NCBI GenBank assembly: GCA_031002005.1
Contig: CM061919.1
Span: 219,478,739-219,542,738 of the forward strand
DNA from: Vandiemenella viatica
Taxonomy: Eukaryota > Arthropoda > Insecta > Orthoptera > Morabidae
Length of the DNA: 64,000 nt
Direction of reading: 5' to 3'
Shown: positions 10,081 through 21,059 of the stretch, one piece after another
Position numbering within the stretch: the first letter of the stretch is position 1
How the letters are laid out: each line of letters opens with the position of its first letter
Translations under genes and position numbers: made by a program
The notes under the pieces: model-generated
The model's input: only the letters and a program-made list of their open reading frames with translations
What the model was told of the DNA's origin: nothing
Databases searched by the model: none

Positions 10081-12300
10081 TATGAAGTCTTTCGATGATC
10101 CCATGAAGGCTCAAAGTGGGAAATATCAAAGGTCACATGATGGATAGTTTGTTCTTCCTCACCACAGTTGCAGTTCGGGGAATTTCTCATTCCCCATTTG
10201 TAAAGAGATGACGCAGATCTGCCATGGCCGGACCTAACACTGTTAAGTGCTGCCCAGGTTTGCAAGGAAGGTCGAGTCCCTTCGGTGGCTGTTAATTGTC
10301 AATCAGGGAGTGCCATTCTGGTGGGGCTGAGGTTTGCCACTCGATTCTCCATGCTCATCTCCCTTTAAAATTGTTAGATATAAGCTGTTTTGCAGTTTTT
10401 ACACTTGGACTTCTCGAGTTAAGTCTCCATGTTGTCATGGATGGGGAGGTCCAAGTTATGACGGATCTTATTATATTGGGCAGTTAGGCCATTGCATCGT
10501 CTTATCTTAGGCAGTTTGATTGTACTCAAAATGGGTAGCCTGTACAGTGGAGTGGACTTAATACCTCCCCTAACTATCCACATTGTCTGGTTCGAAACTA
10601 TGTCAATCTTTTTGATGTGGGTGCTATTTATCCAGACAGATGAGTAGTACTGAGCTGCAGAATACACAAGGCTCTGTGCTGAGGTACAAAGCGCAGAGGC
10701 AGATGTTCCCCAGGAGGTGTATGGTGTTAGTATATTACTTTGTCACAGTTATAGATTACTATCTTGTGTTCGGATGTAAGCTGTTCTACAACACCATACA
10801 ATACTAAATTATTTTGTAAATTTAAAATAATATTTTGAATACTGATCTTTAAACAATAAAACAAATAGAAATTAATAATATTTAATTTGGTACTTCCCTT
10901 TCTTTAAATACTCAAATACTTCTGCTTTTTGTATTAAAATATTTATTGATCACGATACATGTTGTCCATAGTTTCATCAATTTTTACCAGTTCACTTTAT
11001 ACATTAATAGTACACATTAATGTTCTTCTTCTAAACTTTTATTATGAATAAACCTGGATGTATTATTTTCTATATTACATACAGTTCTTAATTTTGAGCA
11101 GTTCAACAATCCAATTTCATCTCTGGCTTGTCATCCAGTGATCATTAATGTTATTCTTAAACCAAAGGCAAAACAGCCTCCCTACTCAAAGAAATATATT
11201 AGAAACAAAAGATTTAAATATTTTCACATTTGATTATAATGGATATAATGTGTGTCCTTATAGGTGCCAGTTAGCTTTAGCAGAATATTATTTCTAGTTC
11301 TTAGTTTTGCTGCGAGGTTGGTCAGATATTTATTGTACGGCAAGGTGCGATCCATTACAACTCCCAAATACTCTGGAAAAGGGTTGTGTTGGAGTGGAGT
11401 ACCATCAAGGAGAACATCTAGTGAGAGACTTGCCACCCGATTAAGATGGAAGACACTAGTTTCTGTCTTGCTTGAACTGGATACGAGACACCATTTCTTA
11501 AAATAGTTGCTCAGAGTTTTGAGGTCTAATGTTAAACTATTTTCAATTTGCTGAATGTTATGGGATTGTTGTACTAGTGCCAGATCGTCTGCATAGGAAA
11601 ATTGTCTTGATTCTGTTGGAGAAATGTCAGATATACTGTATACACATTAAAAAGAAGTGAAACAAGAACTGAACCATGGGGCAGACTGTTATTCACTTAT
11701 TCACTTATTTACTTTGCTCTTCTTACTATCTGAGACAAACTGGAAAGTTCGGTTAGCTACTATGATGTTGATCAGAAAAGTGACATTTGCACTTCATGAT
11801 GTTCAGCAGTTTGTACACCACACCCTCATGCCACATCGTATCATAGGCTGTGATTAGGTCAACAAATACCGCACCAGTCTTCAATCGTCTCTTGAATCAT
11901 GCTTCTATGTGGCTTGCCAAAGTCAAGACCTGATATTCACAGTTTCTTGCAGCTCTAAAACCTGCCTGTTAAACCGGGCAGTTTTTTTTTAAAAATAACC
12001 AGACTAATTCTATTTTAGATTATCCTTTCAAATATCTTGCAAGTGTTACCTAGCAGTGAAATAGGTCTAAAATTATCTGAAACATCAGGGCTTTTTCCAG
12101 ACTTCAGAATGGCAATGATCTTTGCCTATTTAAATTCTAGATGTAAGACACTTGTCTGTAGTATGTTAGTAAAGAAGTGGGTCAACAACCATTTTTTGGT
12201 ATATTTTTCCACAGCGGGTGAGGAACTCTGGCAGAATTTCATTAAAACCCGGATCCTTCCCATTCATTCATTTGTTTGATGATCCTTGCCACTTCTATAT
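10081..12300 (-). pseudogene. Second - strand LINE relic (RT to C-terminus), split by an insertion
   Basis: From 12300 downward the - strand gives GFNEILPEFLTR (after 12290), a fragment of the palm, FSYADDLALVQQSHNIQQIE (YADD box near 11590), FHLNRVASLSLDVLLDGTPL, FPEYLGVVMDRTLPYNKYL and LAAKLRTRNNILLKL. Then, after a gap, SLVYSAAQYYSSVWINS (10620-10690) and TWAALNSVRSGHGRSASSLY with CNCGEEEQTIHHV (10080-10265). Frameshifts and stops are scattered. The gap at 10720-11261 is an inserted sequence. The YLGV/RNN/SAAEY order is that of a Jockey-like ORF2, but I leave the clade open. Confidence 0.85.
10720..11261. mobile_element. 542-bp insertion inside the LINE relic
   Basis: The LINE reading frame stops matching at 10719 and resumes at 11262. 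The pentamer AGGTG occurs at both borders (10715-10719 and 11262-11266), consistent with a 5-bp target duplication; removing the insert and one copy rejoins the LINE sequence. No coding potential and no clear terminal inverted repeats were found. A short inverted pair (GTGTATGGTGTT / AACACCATACAAT) lies near its left side at 10717-10802. Confidence 0.6.
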
Positions 12301-14830
12301 CAGTGACAGGGGATCTCCTGGCAACCAGAGCACAGTAATCCTCATGTCACCTAATGGTTCTTATCAGGACCTAAAGGCAAATTTAGAACATAAAAACTGC
12401 CAGTACAGTAGGAAAAAATGTGTATTAGTGAAGTCTATATGTAAAAATAGTTTGTTTGCTCATATGTGGTTGGTCCACATTTGTGTTTAGTGGTAAGTAT
12501 TTATAAATCTATGGAGGAAGAAAATGAGTAAATATAAAACTACTGAAAGTCAGTTCTAATCAAGTAACAAAACACACAAACATTTCAACAAATGGTATGC
12601 CTTCTCCTATGTGTGCTAATCACCATACTACCTATCACCTCTCATAATCTTTGTGTTATTATTTTGTTTTTTTAAAATGTTAGCTGTTTTTCTTATAACA
12701 AATACAAATTATAGTAATTGATTACTTTCAAATTCAGTTATTGATAAGAGTTTTTTCCATTTGTAATTGCAGAATTTTTTGAAGACAAAAGCCATAATAC
12801 ATTCAGATCCACATATCTCGTAAACCTTTGTGTTGTTAACTTCATTTTATCGGTTTCATAGTGTCTTATATCTATTGGACTTATTTGTTGTATAACTTAA
12901 TGATTATTATAAATGACCGTGTTGTAATTGTTAGATGTTTTAATAATTACACCAGCGAGGGGATAACTCTGATTTAATTTGCCTTACTCTTTAATGTCCT
13001 CAAGTAAAGAACATAGTCTTTTATATTTTTACACAGGCTCAAACTTTATTAACGTCCTTTAGTTTATCTCCCCATGGAACTAAATCAGAGAGATAACGTA
13101 TCCAAAAATGTTCTTTTTTTAGCAGTGATTTTAATATTCCTAGCAGCAACTACTGTACTTGTTATATGCTGTTCAATACTTGCTCTTTATCTCACACCAT
13201 GGTAACCCAAACTTTCTTTTTTTTCCTTCTAAGAGTAATCACTATTCAACTGCATCCATGTCCAAAAAACCAATATAAATTGTCATGGAAAGTTATTATG
13301 ATTATATTCTACATCAATCCAAAAACTATTCCTGTTGTGTTTCATCTCCCCTCAATTACAGCATTCTTTTACTGTGACACTTTTGGTTGAAATGTAATCC
13401 CAAAATCATTTGTCCATTTTTCAATTAAGCTCTAACATCGTTGATATCATATTTGCTTAACTTAATTTTATTTTCAACTTCTAAAAAACGTTTTGTTTTT
13501 AAGCATGTACTTCTAAAGAATGTTTTGTTTTTAAGCATGTTCTTCAAATTATTGTCTTCATATTCTGAAAAAACTACTGGAAAAAATAAAACAAAAGATC
13601 AAAAACCAAAGGCAAAAAACTGGAGATAATACCTGCAATAAAATATATTCACTCCAAAGTTAATATAAACCTACGCCAAACCCTCATCTTCAAGTCCATA
13701 CAGTTATGAATCACGTTTCCAGGTGGGAGATTTTGTTGTTTAATTTTCAGTTTTGTCATCAGTGACGTTCCCATTTTTATTGATTTCCTAGTATTTGTTT
13801 CAGTCTTCAGTATTTAAATCTTCACATGTCCATTTTTTTCTTCTAAACCATCTGACCTCAGCAATATTTGGCTTGTCAAATCTCTTTGTGTTAGATGTTC
13901 ACTTCCTCAATAAAACATTTATCGCTGCTGTAAATAATAAAAGAAAACACGAGGAAAAATAAATTTCCACTTGACACAGATTATGGCAGAATGGTAGAGA
14001 TGGAAAAATAACATCAAAGAAATAATCCAGTTAAAAAACTTCATTTTTAAACCTTTTGATGGTGGAAGAAAATGTGGTGTACAGATTATTTGACTATAGA
14101 TTGTACACCCCCATTTTAAAAAAAAATCCATTTGGCCTTAGATGTATTACAAGTTTGCTATTCTGTCACCAACCATCTTAAGTGATCCTGCTGTGTTGCT
14201 TTAGCTGATTTCTTCCTTATTCGGTTAATTCTGTGCAGCCTCTATAGATATGAACCAATTCATTTGATGTTTTCTTTTAGTTCAGTCTACCATTAGTGTT
14301 CTTTGCTATTCATTAAAATTAGTTCAACACAATACACATTAAACACAATACACATGTTGCTCTCCCCAGAACTAAAGTAGATGTCAGGTCCACAGAACTG
14401 CATGGCTGATATATAAACCACTCCAAAACAACAGTTTTAATAATCTGGTGCTCTTTTTAGAGGAACAGGATTTCATAACAAAAGAAAAATACAGAATACA
14501 TTCCTTCTGTTTTTTATTTTAAAAAATCAGATTTAATTAATGTTTACACTTTTTGCTCTTCAGTTTTGCTTGAGAAACTTATTTTATCAGTAGCAATGAG
14601 ATTGAATAGAAATTTACTTTAGATATTTGTTAAATTTGTGATAAAAAGCAATACAATTAATGATTTTCTTCCTTGTCTTATATTGGACTAATACTTAAAA
14701 ATTTTGAACAGGTCTGGGTATTTGTTCCATTTCTAACTTTAATGCTGGTTTCTGTTTCTATCTAAATTATTTTGTTTTTAATTCTCTTTATTAATTATTA
14801 ACTGCCATATTTATGTACTTTAATTTTTAG
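12301..14830. other. PGM2 intron sequence, no gene recognised
   Basis: AT-rich sequence upstream of the exon at 14831. A ~31-bp near-tandem duplication (TTTTGTTTTTAAGCATGT, twice) lies at about 13489-13545. I found no earlier PGM2 exon here, in particular none encoding the metal-binding DPDADR loop that should precede the exon at 14831. Confidence 0.5.
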
Positions 14831-15011
14831 GGGAGATTCATGGCACGTGTTCACTGGAAATGAGCTGGGTGCTGTACTAGGCTGGTGGAGTTTTTTCTGT
14901 TTCACTAAGAAATATCCAGATAAAGATCTGAAAAATGTTTATATGCTTTCTAGCACTGTATCATCCAAAATACTCAAGTCCATGGCCAGAATTGAAGGAT
15001 TTAATTTCTTG
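14831..15011 (+). CDS. PGM2: Phosphoglucomutase 2 / phosphopentomutase-like gene, internal exon
   Basis: Acceptor TTTTTAG precedes 14831 and donor GTACAG follows 15011. The exon is one base plus 60 codons. It encodes HVFTGNELGAVLGWWSFF, then NVYMLSSTVSSKILKSMA, then RIEGFNF, which matches the central region of PGM2/PGM2L1 just after the metal-binding loop. The family interconverts 1- and 5- or 6-phosphates of ribose/deoxyribose and glucose, or makes glucose 1,6-bisphosphate in the PGM2L1 branch; which branch applies cannot be told here. The enzyme is cytosolic in known members. The exon ends in phase 0, and the next exon (51771) starts in phase 0, 36.8 kb downstream. No stop or frameshift is present in this exon. 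Confidence 0.92.
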
Positions 15012-15739
15012 GTACAGTTAAGTTACATATTTTAATTAATGTCAGAGATTTTATATTTAAACATTTTCATACACATAGCCTTAGTCAAACTAATCAGGCT
15101 AAAGGTTCATTTTAAAACGGAATAGCAATATACTGAAGTATTGAGGAAAAACTACGTACAATGCAGTAATGTGTAGGCTGGCTTTAAATTTAAAAGAAAA
15201 TAAATGTTGTTCAAAATTAAAGAACCATTGCTAAAATCAATCTGATGGTGCCTGGCATTCAGGAAGACATTGGTTCAATGACATATTTGCCTCTTCAAAT
15301 TTTGATTCTGCTTTGGTTTTTGTAATCACTTGAGGTGCATGCTTAGAATTGTTGGCTAAATACCTTTGCCCAAACCTCTCTTGGTTCTAATGTCAGGCCA
15401 TGTTGCTTTCAGATTTCCATTATTATCTATATTTATAAAATTTAATATGTGTATGTTGCTTCCAGCTCCACGCAAAATCTACTTAATAGTTTTTGATGGA
15501 GTTTTCATAGTTTGAATGCTTAGGATCATACTCAAAATCTGTAGCAGGTATTATGTTTCTATGTTCTGTGATGCCAGAGCCAAAATGAAACTCTAAACTT
15601 ATTATCAGAAACACCAAAAATGCAATCCCTGCAAGATATAGTCTATCAAAAATAAACATATCAATAAGCCTTCATACTGCATAATAACATTTTTATAGTA
15701 TTAAAAAATAAATATGTCACAGTCATTCAAAATAAAATA

Positions 15740-16207
15740 CAGCTGTACGGCAAGGTTGTGGTTTATCGCCCATTTTTTTCAACTGTGTCTTGAAGAAAAT
15801 AGTAAGGATATGGGAGAAAAAATTAAAAGAACATGATATTCCACCAATAACCCTGGGGAGAAAAAACAAAGGAGTCAAAATAAATTGTCTGGCATTTGCA
15901 GATGACTTCATTATCCTTTCAGAAAGCTTAAAAAATGCACAAACACAAATTAATCTCTTGTAAGAAATAGCTAACAATGCAGGTTTGCAAGTCTCAGTGG
16001 AAAAAACTAAATTCTTTACAAACATAAAAGATGCTCCAAAATTTTTAATGACACATATATCATCGAATTGAAAAGGCAAGGAATTTAAAATATTTAGGTG
16101 AGATAATTGAAGAAAATGAATTAGAAAAGTTTTCAATAGACGAAAGAATACGCAAAATGGAAAGTGTATTACTAAGAATTTTTACAACAAAAAGTGCCTT
16201 GTCGCAT
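15740..16207 (+). pseudogene. LINE reverse transcriptase fragment, 5' half of a split relic
   Basis: The + strand reads VRQGCGLSPIFFNCVLKKIV, then INCLAFADDFIILSESLKNA (RT catalytic FADD box), then KEFKYLGEIIEENELEKFSI and RIRKMESVLLRIFTTKSALS, with two stops on the way. The sequence breaks off at about 16207. The missing continuation, starting VVKLECVYASE, is found at 19952, so one LINE copy was cut in two by the 3.7-kb insertion between. Confidence 0.85.
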
Positions 16208-19200
16208 ATAAATAATGATGACGGCGACGATCTTCGTAATTAAATAAATAATTTCTTGTGGACTGTAGTTTTTTTTTGTTATTTACTTTTACAGTTTATT
16301 GATCTCATTTCTTTGTTTATCAATTCTCTGAACACCAATAACGATCACGCCTGTCCATATATTCCGAAGATTGTCAGGTTCGCCTTTCTACTCAAGATCT
16401 CTCTCAAATCAAATACAAGCTGCTACCAAATCCATCTTTTTCTTCGTTGTCTTCTTTACTCAACAATTCTCACCTCGCTTCTTTTTTTTCTCAGAGAGCA
16501 TATCCTTTAAAAGCCTCTCTGGGCAAACAATATTTATCTTTGTATTCTTTTCTTTTATAAATGTATCATTTTTACTTTTAATTTACTACTATGTCACAAC
16601 CCCTCCCAAAATGTTCCTCATTTTTTTTGTTGCTTATAAATGAACAAGAAAATGGGGAAAATTTTCTCAATGGCAACGTCGTTATTGGTATTGAGATTTT
16701 AAATTTTTTATTTTTTTGTACAAAATATTAACAAGCTTTGCTTACTCTAAATGAACACCAATCTTACATTAAAAAAAAACATAACAAATGAACAATAACA
16801 AATGAACAATAACAAAAACAAAGTCCTGTCATGTGTCGTCACACTTCTCATAGAATTTATATAATAATGACACAAATGCTTAGGCTACTTTTCAAAAGCT
16901 AGACCATTATTGCCATTGGTGCACGCGTTTTCCCGATGCACAGTGATGTGATGTCGAAAAAAGGCGGCACTCACTGTCCACAATAGCTCAAAGTCTGTGA
17001 ACATACACAAGTAACACAAAACAAAAAATTAGTGTAGATAAACTGCCTACCTTGAAGGTAGTGTGTACATGCAATAAAATATTCATATTTATATTCTCTA
17101 TTGTTGTTGTTACATTCATATCGGCTAATTATATATGTGAGATAAATATTCTCTTTATCTTTAATCAGTTTATAACAGTAAAACTACTTTTCTTGATAGT
17201 TTTTTTTTTTTTTTTACATATACATCATAATGTGGCTTTAAAAAAAAATATTCAACACAATTTGTGTAGACAATTGTTAATGAGTCACAGTTCACATAAC
17301 CTTCCTATGCATAATCAATATCTTTACATAAGAGAAATCTTTGGTATTTTTTAACCATTAGCAGTAAATATTCTTTACCTTAAAACAATTATAGGCCCTA
17401 CCATATTCACATTTCATTACTAATAATATTACTTTTAGCATTCTTTCTTAGTTCACTCTATCAATATCAATATTTCTTTAAATCAATGACCTTCTGTGGG
17501 TTCCCCAAACTTTATCTCTTCCCAGTTCCTCAGTATTCCTTACCTACGATAACAATTACTACACTTAATATGTGCATTACCAGAAAGGACAATCAGTAAC
17601 TATCACTGCTAAAATAAAGAACACATTTGACCTTACCAATAACACTAAAAATTGTTCATAATAAAAATATGGTATGAAAACCTTTGCCAAAATAACCTGT
17701 ACATAAGATGAGGCAGCGAGTTTTATCGCCCCTCTAAGACAATGAAAAGGTTTCTTACGGCTTTTCCAGCTTTTCTTTGCAAAATCATTCCAAAATAGGA
17801 GAAGCTTTTTCAGAAATACAATTTTTTGCATCATACAAAATTTTGGTATTATTTGCACAAAAGCACAATAAAGCTTCTGACTTCTAATAGTAATTGAAGC
17901 ATAGTTCTTTTTCAGACAATCACGATTCATTAACACAAGCATATCATTCATAACACCACCCATCATTAAAAGATCAACTCCATTTAACATAAGCCTATCA
18001 CTTTTCTTTGAAACATTTACTCCAATCACACCATCATTCATTAAAACATCAACTCCATTTAACATATCACTTTTCTTTGAAACATTTACTCCAATCACAC
18101 CATCATTCAGTAAAGTCTCATCCTCATTCAAAATATCATTAGTCATTAAAAGATTCACTTGATTCGAATCATCATATTTCATTGACACATCAACTCCATA
18201 CATAACATCATTATTAACTGAAGCCACCACTAAATTTGAAATAGTATTATTCTCTCTGGTTTTATCTAACTCATTTATTTGTTTTTGAACCTCCGCAAAA
18301 TGAATGTTAACGTTTTGACAGTGTGAGTCAACTTTATGAGTGATGTTTGCTTCAATATAAGCGATTTTGTTTTGGATTACTGGAGTACTGTGTTTACATT
18401 CTTTTTCATATGTTTGTGGTTTTGTATCCAAAGCAGACATTCGATGGTGTAAATGTGATGTTACATCTGTGTAAGCCTGTACTTGGGAAGCTAGGTAGGA
18501 AAGCTTTGTACCCAACTCAGCCTTGATATCTGTTGAGAAAGTGTCAAATTGGGAATCTAATTTAGTGTTAAAAGCTTCAAATTGAGAATCAAGAGCCTGA
18601 AATTGAGAATCAAGAGCCTGAAATTTAGAATCAAGAGCCTTAGATTGTGAATCAAGAGCCTTAGATTGTGAACACATCATACTCATCAGGAGGCGTAATT
18701 GAGTATTTATCTCTTCTGAATGGCTAGTTGGTTGAGTACTACAACATGGTGCCTGACTGGCTTGTGGGGGACAGTCTGTGTATAACTCATTTGGGCTAAA
18801 CCCTAAAAACTCATTCTCAGAAGATGCTCCAGAATGCACAATGTTTTCCGGCAAAGAAATACTGTCTGTTTGGTCTATTGGTCCCAGAAATTGTGTACCT
18901 ATTGGATCAATAACGGGTACATTGCTGCAAGGCAGCAAAGGTGGTTCGGCCTCCAATGTGGTAGGCAAATGTGGAGCCTCAACATGTGACAATGTATTCT
19001 GTGGAAAATTCACTTCGTCCATGATCGGTCAGTCTTAGAGCCAAAATTATCGAAACAAGATCAATATCTAGTTTGCTTGTAGCAAACACAACAGAAATCC
19101 ACAATATTGTAATTTCACAATTAAGAAAAAGGAAAAAAATAACTAGTCCTAAAACTAAATCTACCACTGTAAAGTCAAAACTTTTTTTCACAGTATTAGC

Positions 19201-19941
19201 GTTTTCATAAAATACAATATTCGCTTGCGCCAAACAATAACAAGTTGCAGGGCTTAGCGTCGAAAAACGCTTTGAGCAAACTAGGGAGAAAGTAAACAAT
19301 ATTTCCGATCGTATAAACAAGTTTTACAAACAGGAATGATATTGCTTAGTAAGTTAATTATGAAGTACACAAAAGAGATATTAACGCAAAGAAGAATGGT
19401 TCTTAATCACGTATTTGTAAGAAATATTTTGTAAGCGCATCTAATAGTTTTTTGTCTGCCGAAATTTATGTTCCGCCAAACTTATGTTTGGTATTTTTTT
19501 GAGTACACTCATATGACGAAATCGGCGTAATCAATAAAATTGCAAAGATATTCAACAGTTTTTTGTGTGAGAAAACGTCAAAATTTTTTTTTAAGAAGTC
19601 ATCACACGCGATAAACACAACCTCTCAATTTTCACGTTATTGAATTTATGTTAACATGCCAAAATTAAAATGTACACTTAGCTTTAATGTTTCTCGTGTT
19701 GTTCTGCGTCGCAGTATATTTACTCCGCTGGTTCCAATGTCGTGTGCAGTGACAGGAATTCTCACCACGATGCGATGTTGCACTCAGCTGCAGCTGGTCA
19801 GCTGACTGTAGGCTGGTTTTGTAGATTCGCGCTAGATGGCACACAGGAGAATTTGTTGATCTTCTTTTTCAGGTTTACCAACTTAATGATATTCAATCTT
19901 GACGTAGAAAGTAATCGCCGTGCGGTTACGGTCCTCACTAA
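16208..19941. mobile_element. ~3.7-kb insertion of unknown class carrying a 481-codon ORF
   Basis: Defined by the break in the LINE on either side. Possible degenerate duplications at the borders are GTCGCATA (16201-16208) and GTCGCCATA (19942-19950). No long terminal direct repeats and no convincing terminal inverted repeats were visible. On the + strand the left third (16208-17576) is T-rich and non-coding; on the - strand the ORF at 17577-19022 is followed by this as a long 3' region and preceded by ~0.9 kb of leader. Pieces such as GAACAATAACAAAT (16776-16820) are short tandem repeats. Confidence 0.6.
17577..19022 (-). CDS. Intact 481-aa ORF, gag-like coiled-coil protein (unrecognised)
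   Basis: Uninterrupted ORF, striking among decayed neighbours. Residues 1-~100 are polar and proline-rich (LPTTLEAEPPLLPCSNVPV). Residues ~105-185 form a coiled coil with heptad-like repeats of SQSKALDSQ, KFQALDSQFQALDSQFEAFN and KLDSQFDTF. Residues ~190-265 continue as helical, polar sequence (VQKQINELDKTRENNT). Residues ~285-370 contain a tandem duplication of NDGVIGVNVSKKSD. The last ~60 residues are hydrophobic with aromatic clusters (FIPYFYYEQFLVLLV). No zinc knuckle, protease, RT or integrase was seen. Gags of insect LTR elements can have such 'LDSQFDTLNT' coiled coils, so a gag remnant is the leading idea, but I cannot identify it. A host gene captured with its intron-less mRNA is an alternative. 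Start chosen at the first Met (MDEVNFPQ). Confidence 0.5.
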   Translation of the reverse strand: MDEVNFPQNTLSHVEAPHLPTTLEAEPPLLPCSNVPVIDPIGTQFLGPIDQTDSISLPENIVHSGASSENEFLGFSPNELYTDCPPQASQAPCCSTQPTSHSEEINTQLRLLMSMMCSQSKALDSQSKALDSKFQALDSQFQALDSQFEAFNTKLDSQFDTFSTDIKAELGTKLSYLASQVQAYTDVTSHLHHRMSALDTKPQTYEKECKHSTPVIQNKIAYIEANITHKVDSHCQNVNIHFAEVQKQINELDKTRENNTISNLVVASVNNDVMYGVDVSMKYDDSNQVNLLMTNDILNEDETLLNDGVIGVNVSKKSDMLNGVDVLMNDGVIGVNVSKKSDRLMLNGVDLLMMGGVMNDMLVLMNRDCLKKNYASITIRSQKLYCAFVQIIPKFCMMQKIVFLKKLLLFWNDFAKKSWKSRKKPFHCLRGAIKLAASSYVQVILAKVFIPYFYYEQFLVLLVRSNVFFILAVIVTDCPFW

Positions 19942-19951
19942 GTCGCCATAA

Positions 19952-20560
19952 GACTATAATACAGTGGTGAAACTGGAATGTGTCTATGCAAGTGAATGCA
20001 TGGTATTAAATTATAAACTGGATAAACTTAAAGTATTGGAAAGGAGAATTATAAGAAAAATTTTGGGTCCATTGAAAAAATACAGTAAAATGGAGGTTAA
20101 GAGGAAATTTATCATAACATTGAAAAAATAACAGAATCGATCAGAAAAAGGAGAGTGATATTTCTTGGACCCATCTATCGCATGGATGACACCAGGCTAA
20201 CAAAAAAAAAATATATATTGAAATATTTTTGGGAGAAAAAATCGATTATAACCTGGTTTCAAGAGATTAAGAAAGATTTGAAACGAAATAATATCAGTGA
20301 ACAGGACGCTATGGAAAGAGAACATTTTTGAAAGCAGATTTCAAATATGGCAGGATTCCAAGGTAGAGAGGAGAAGAAAACAGGTACGATATGGTCTGAA
20401 GAGAGAAAGAGAAAACACAGTGCAATAATGAAGGAGTACTGGAAAGGAAGAAAGAAAAAACAGCAGGAGAGGAATTGAAATTGGCACATGGTCCCTAGCT
20501 GACAATAATGAAAGGAAGAAGATGAAAAATAAATATAAACCACATAATGTTAGTTATAAG
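19952..20560 (+). pseudogene. LINE C-terminal region, 3' half of the split relic
   Basis: The + strand reads VVKLECVYASECMVLNYKL and LKVLERRIIRKILGPLKKYS, then further downstream in shifted frames FLDPSIAWMT and GFKRLRKI, the usual C-terminal section after the RT thumb of this LINE type. It directly continues the fragment ending at 16207. Several frameshifts; not functional. Confidence 0.8.
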
Positions 20561-21059
20561 TCTGGTTCAGAGCAAACTGATCATGATGAACATTCCACTA
20601 ATTTTTCAAACTTTGTTAAAGCATTATTCAAGTATTAAAAATAAATAATGAAAGATGTGTAGCATCATAATTATGATCCATGCTACTTAATAGAATTTGA
20701 AAGTGTTTTTAAAATTTTTGTAAGGCTTAAAATATATCATTCATAGCATCACACTACCTTAGTAAATATTAGGTATTCAGTCTTTAAACCACACAAATTC
20801 TGAATGCTAATGGCACATGAACAAAATATATAAATGATAATTTACAATTTGATGACAAAACACTTTGGAACTTCTTTGCTCTTGAAGGTATGATATATGA
20901 TCGCACAGCTTGAATTTTTAACATTTGAAGTTTAAATTAGAATTTGTTCACTAAATTACTTATATCAGCTTAGTAATCAATGCGTGTCTGATGGTTTTAA
21001 AGATTATTATAAAAGTGTTCTATTTAAGTCTTTAGTATTAGCTATAAAAGCTATATGGT

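Noticed and set aside
19222..19232. TGGCGCAAGCG on the - strand upstream of the 481-codon ORF, resembling a tRNA primer-binding site
   Set aside because: Only 11 bases, not preceded by CA of an LTR end, and no direct repeat of the upstream sequence exists downstream of the ORF.
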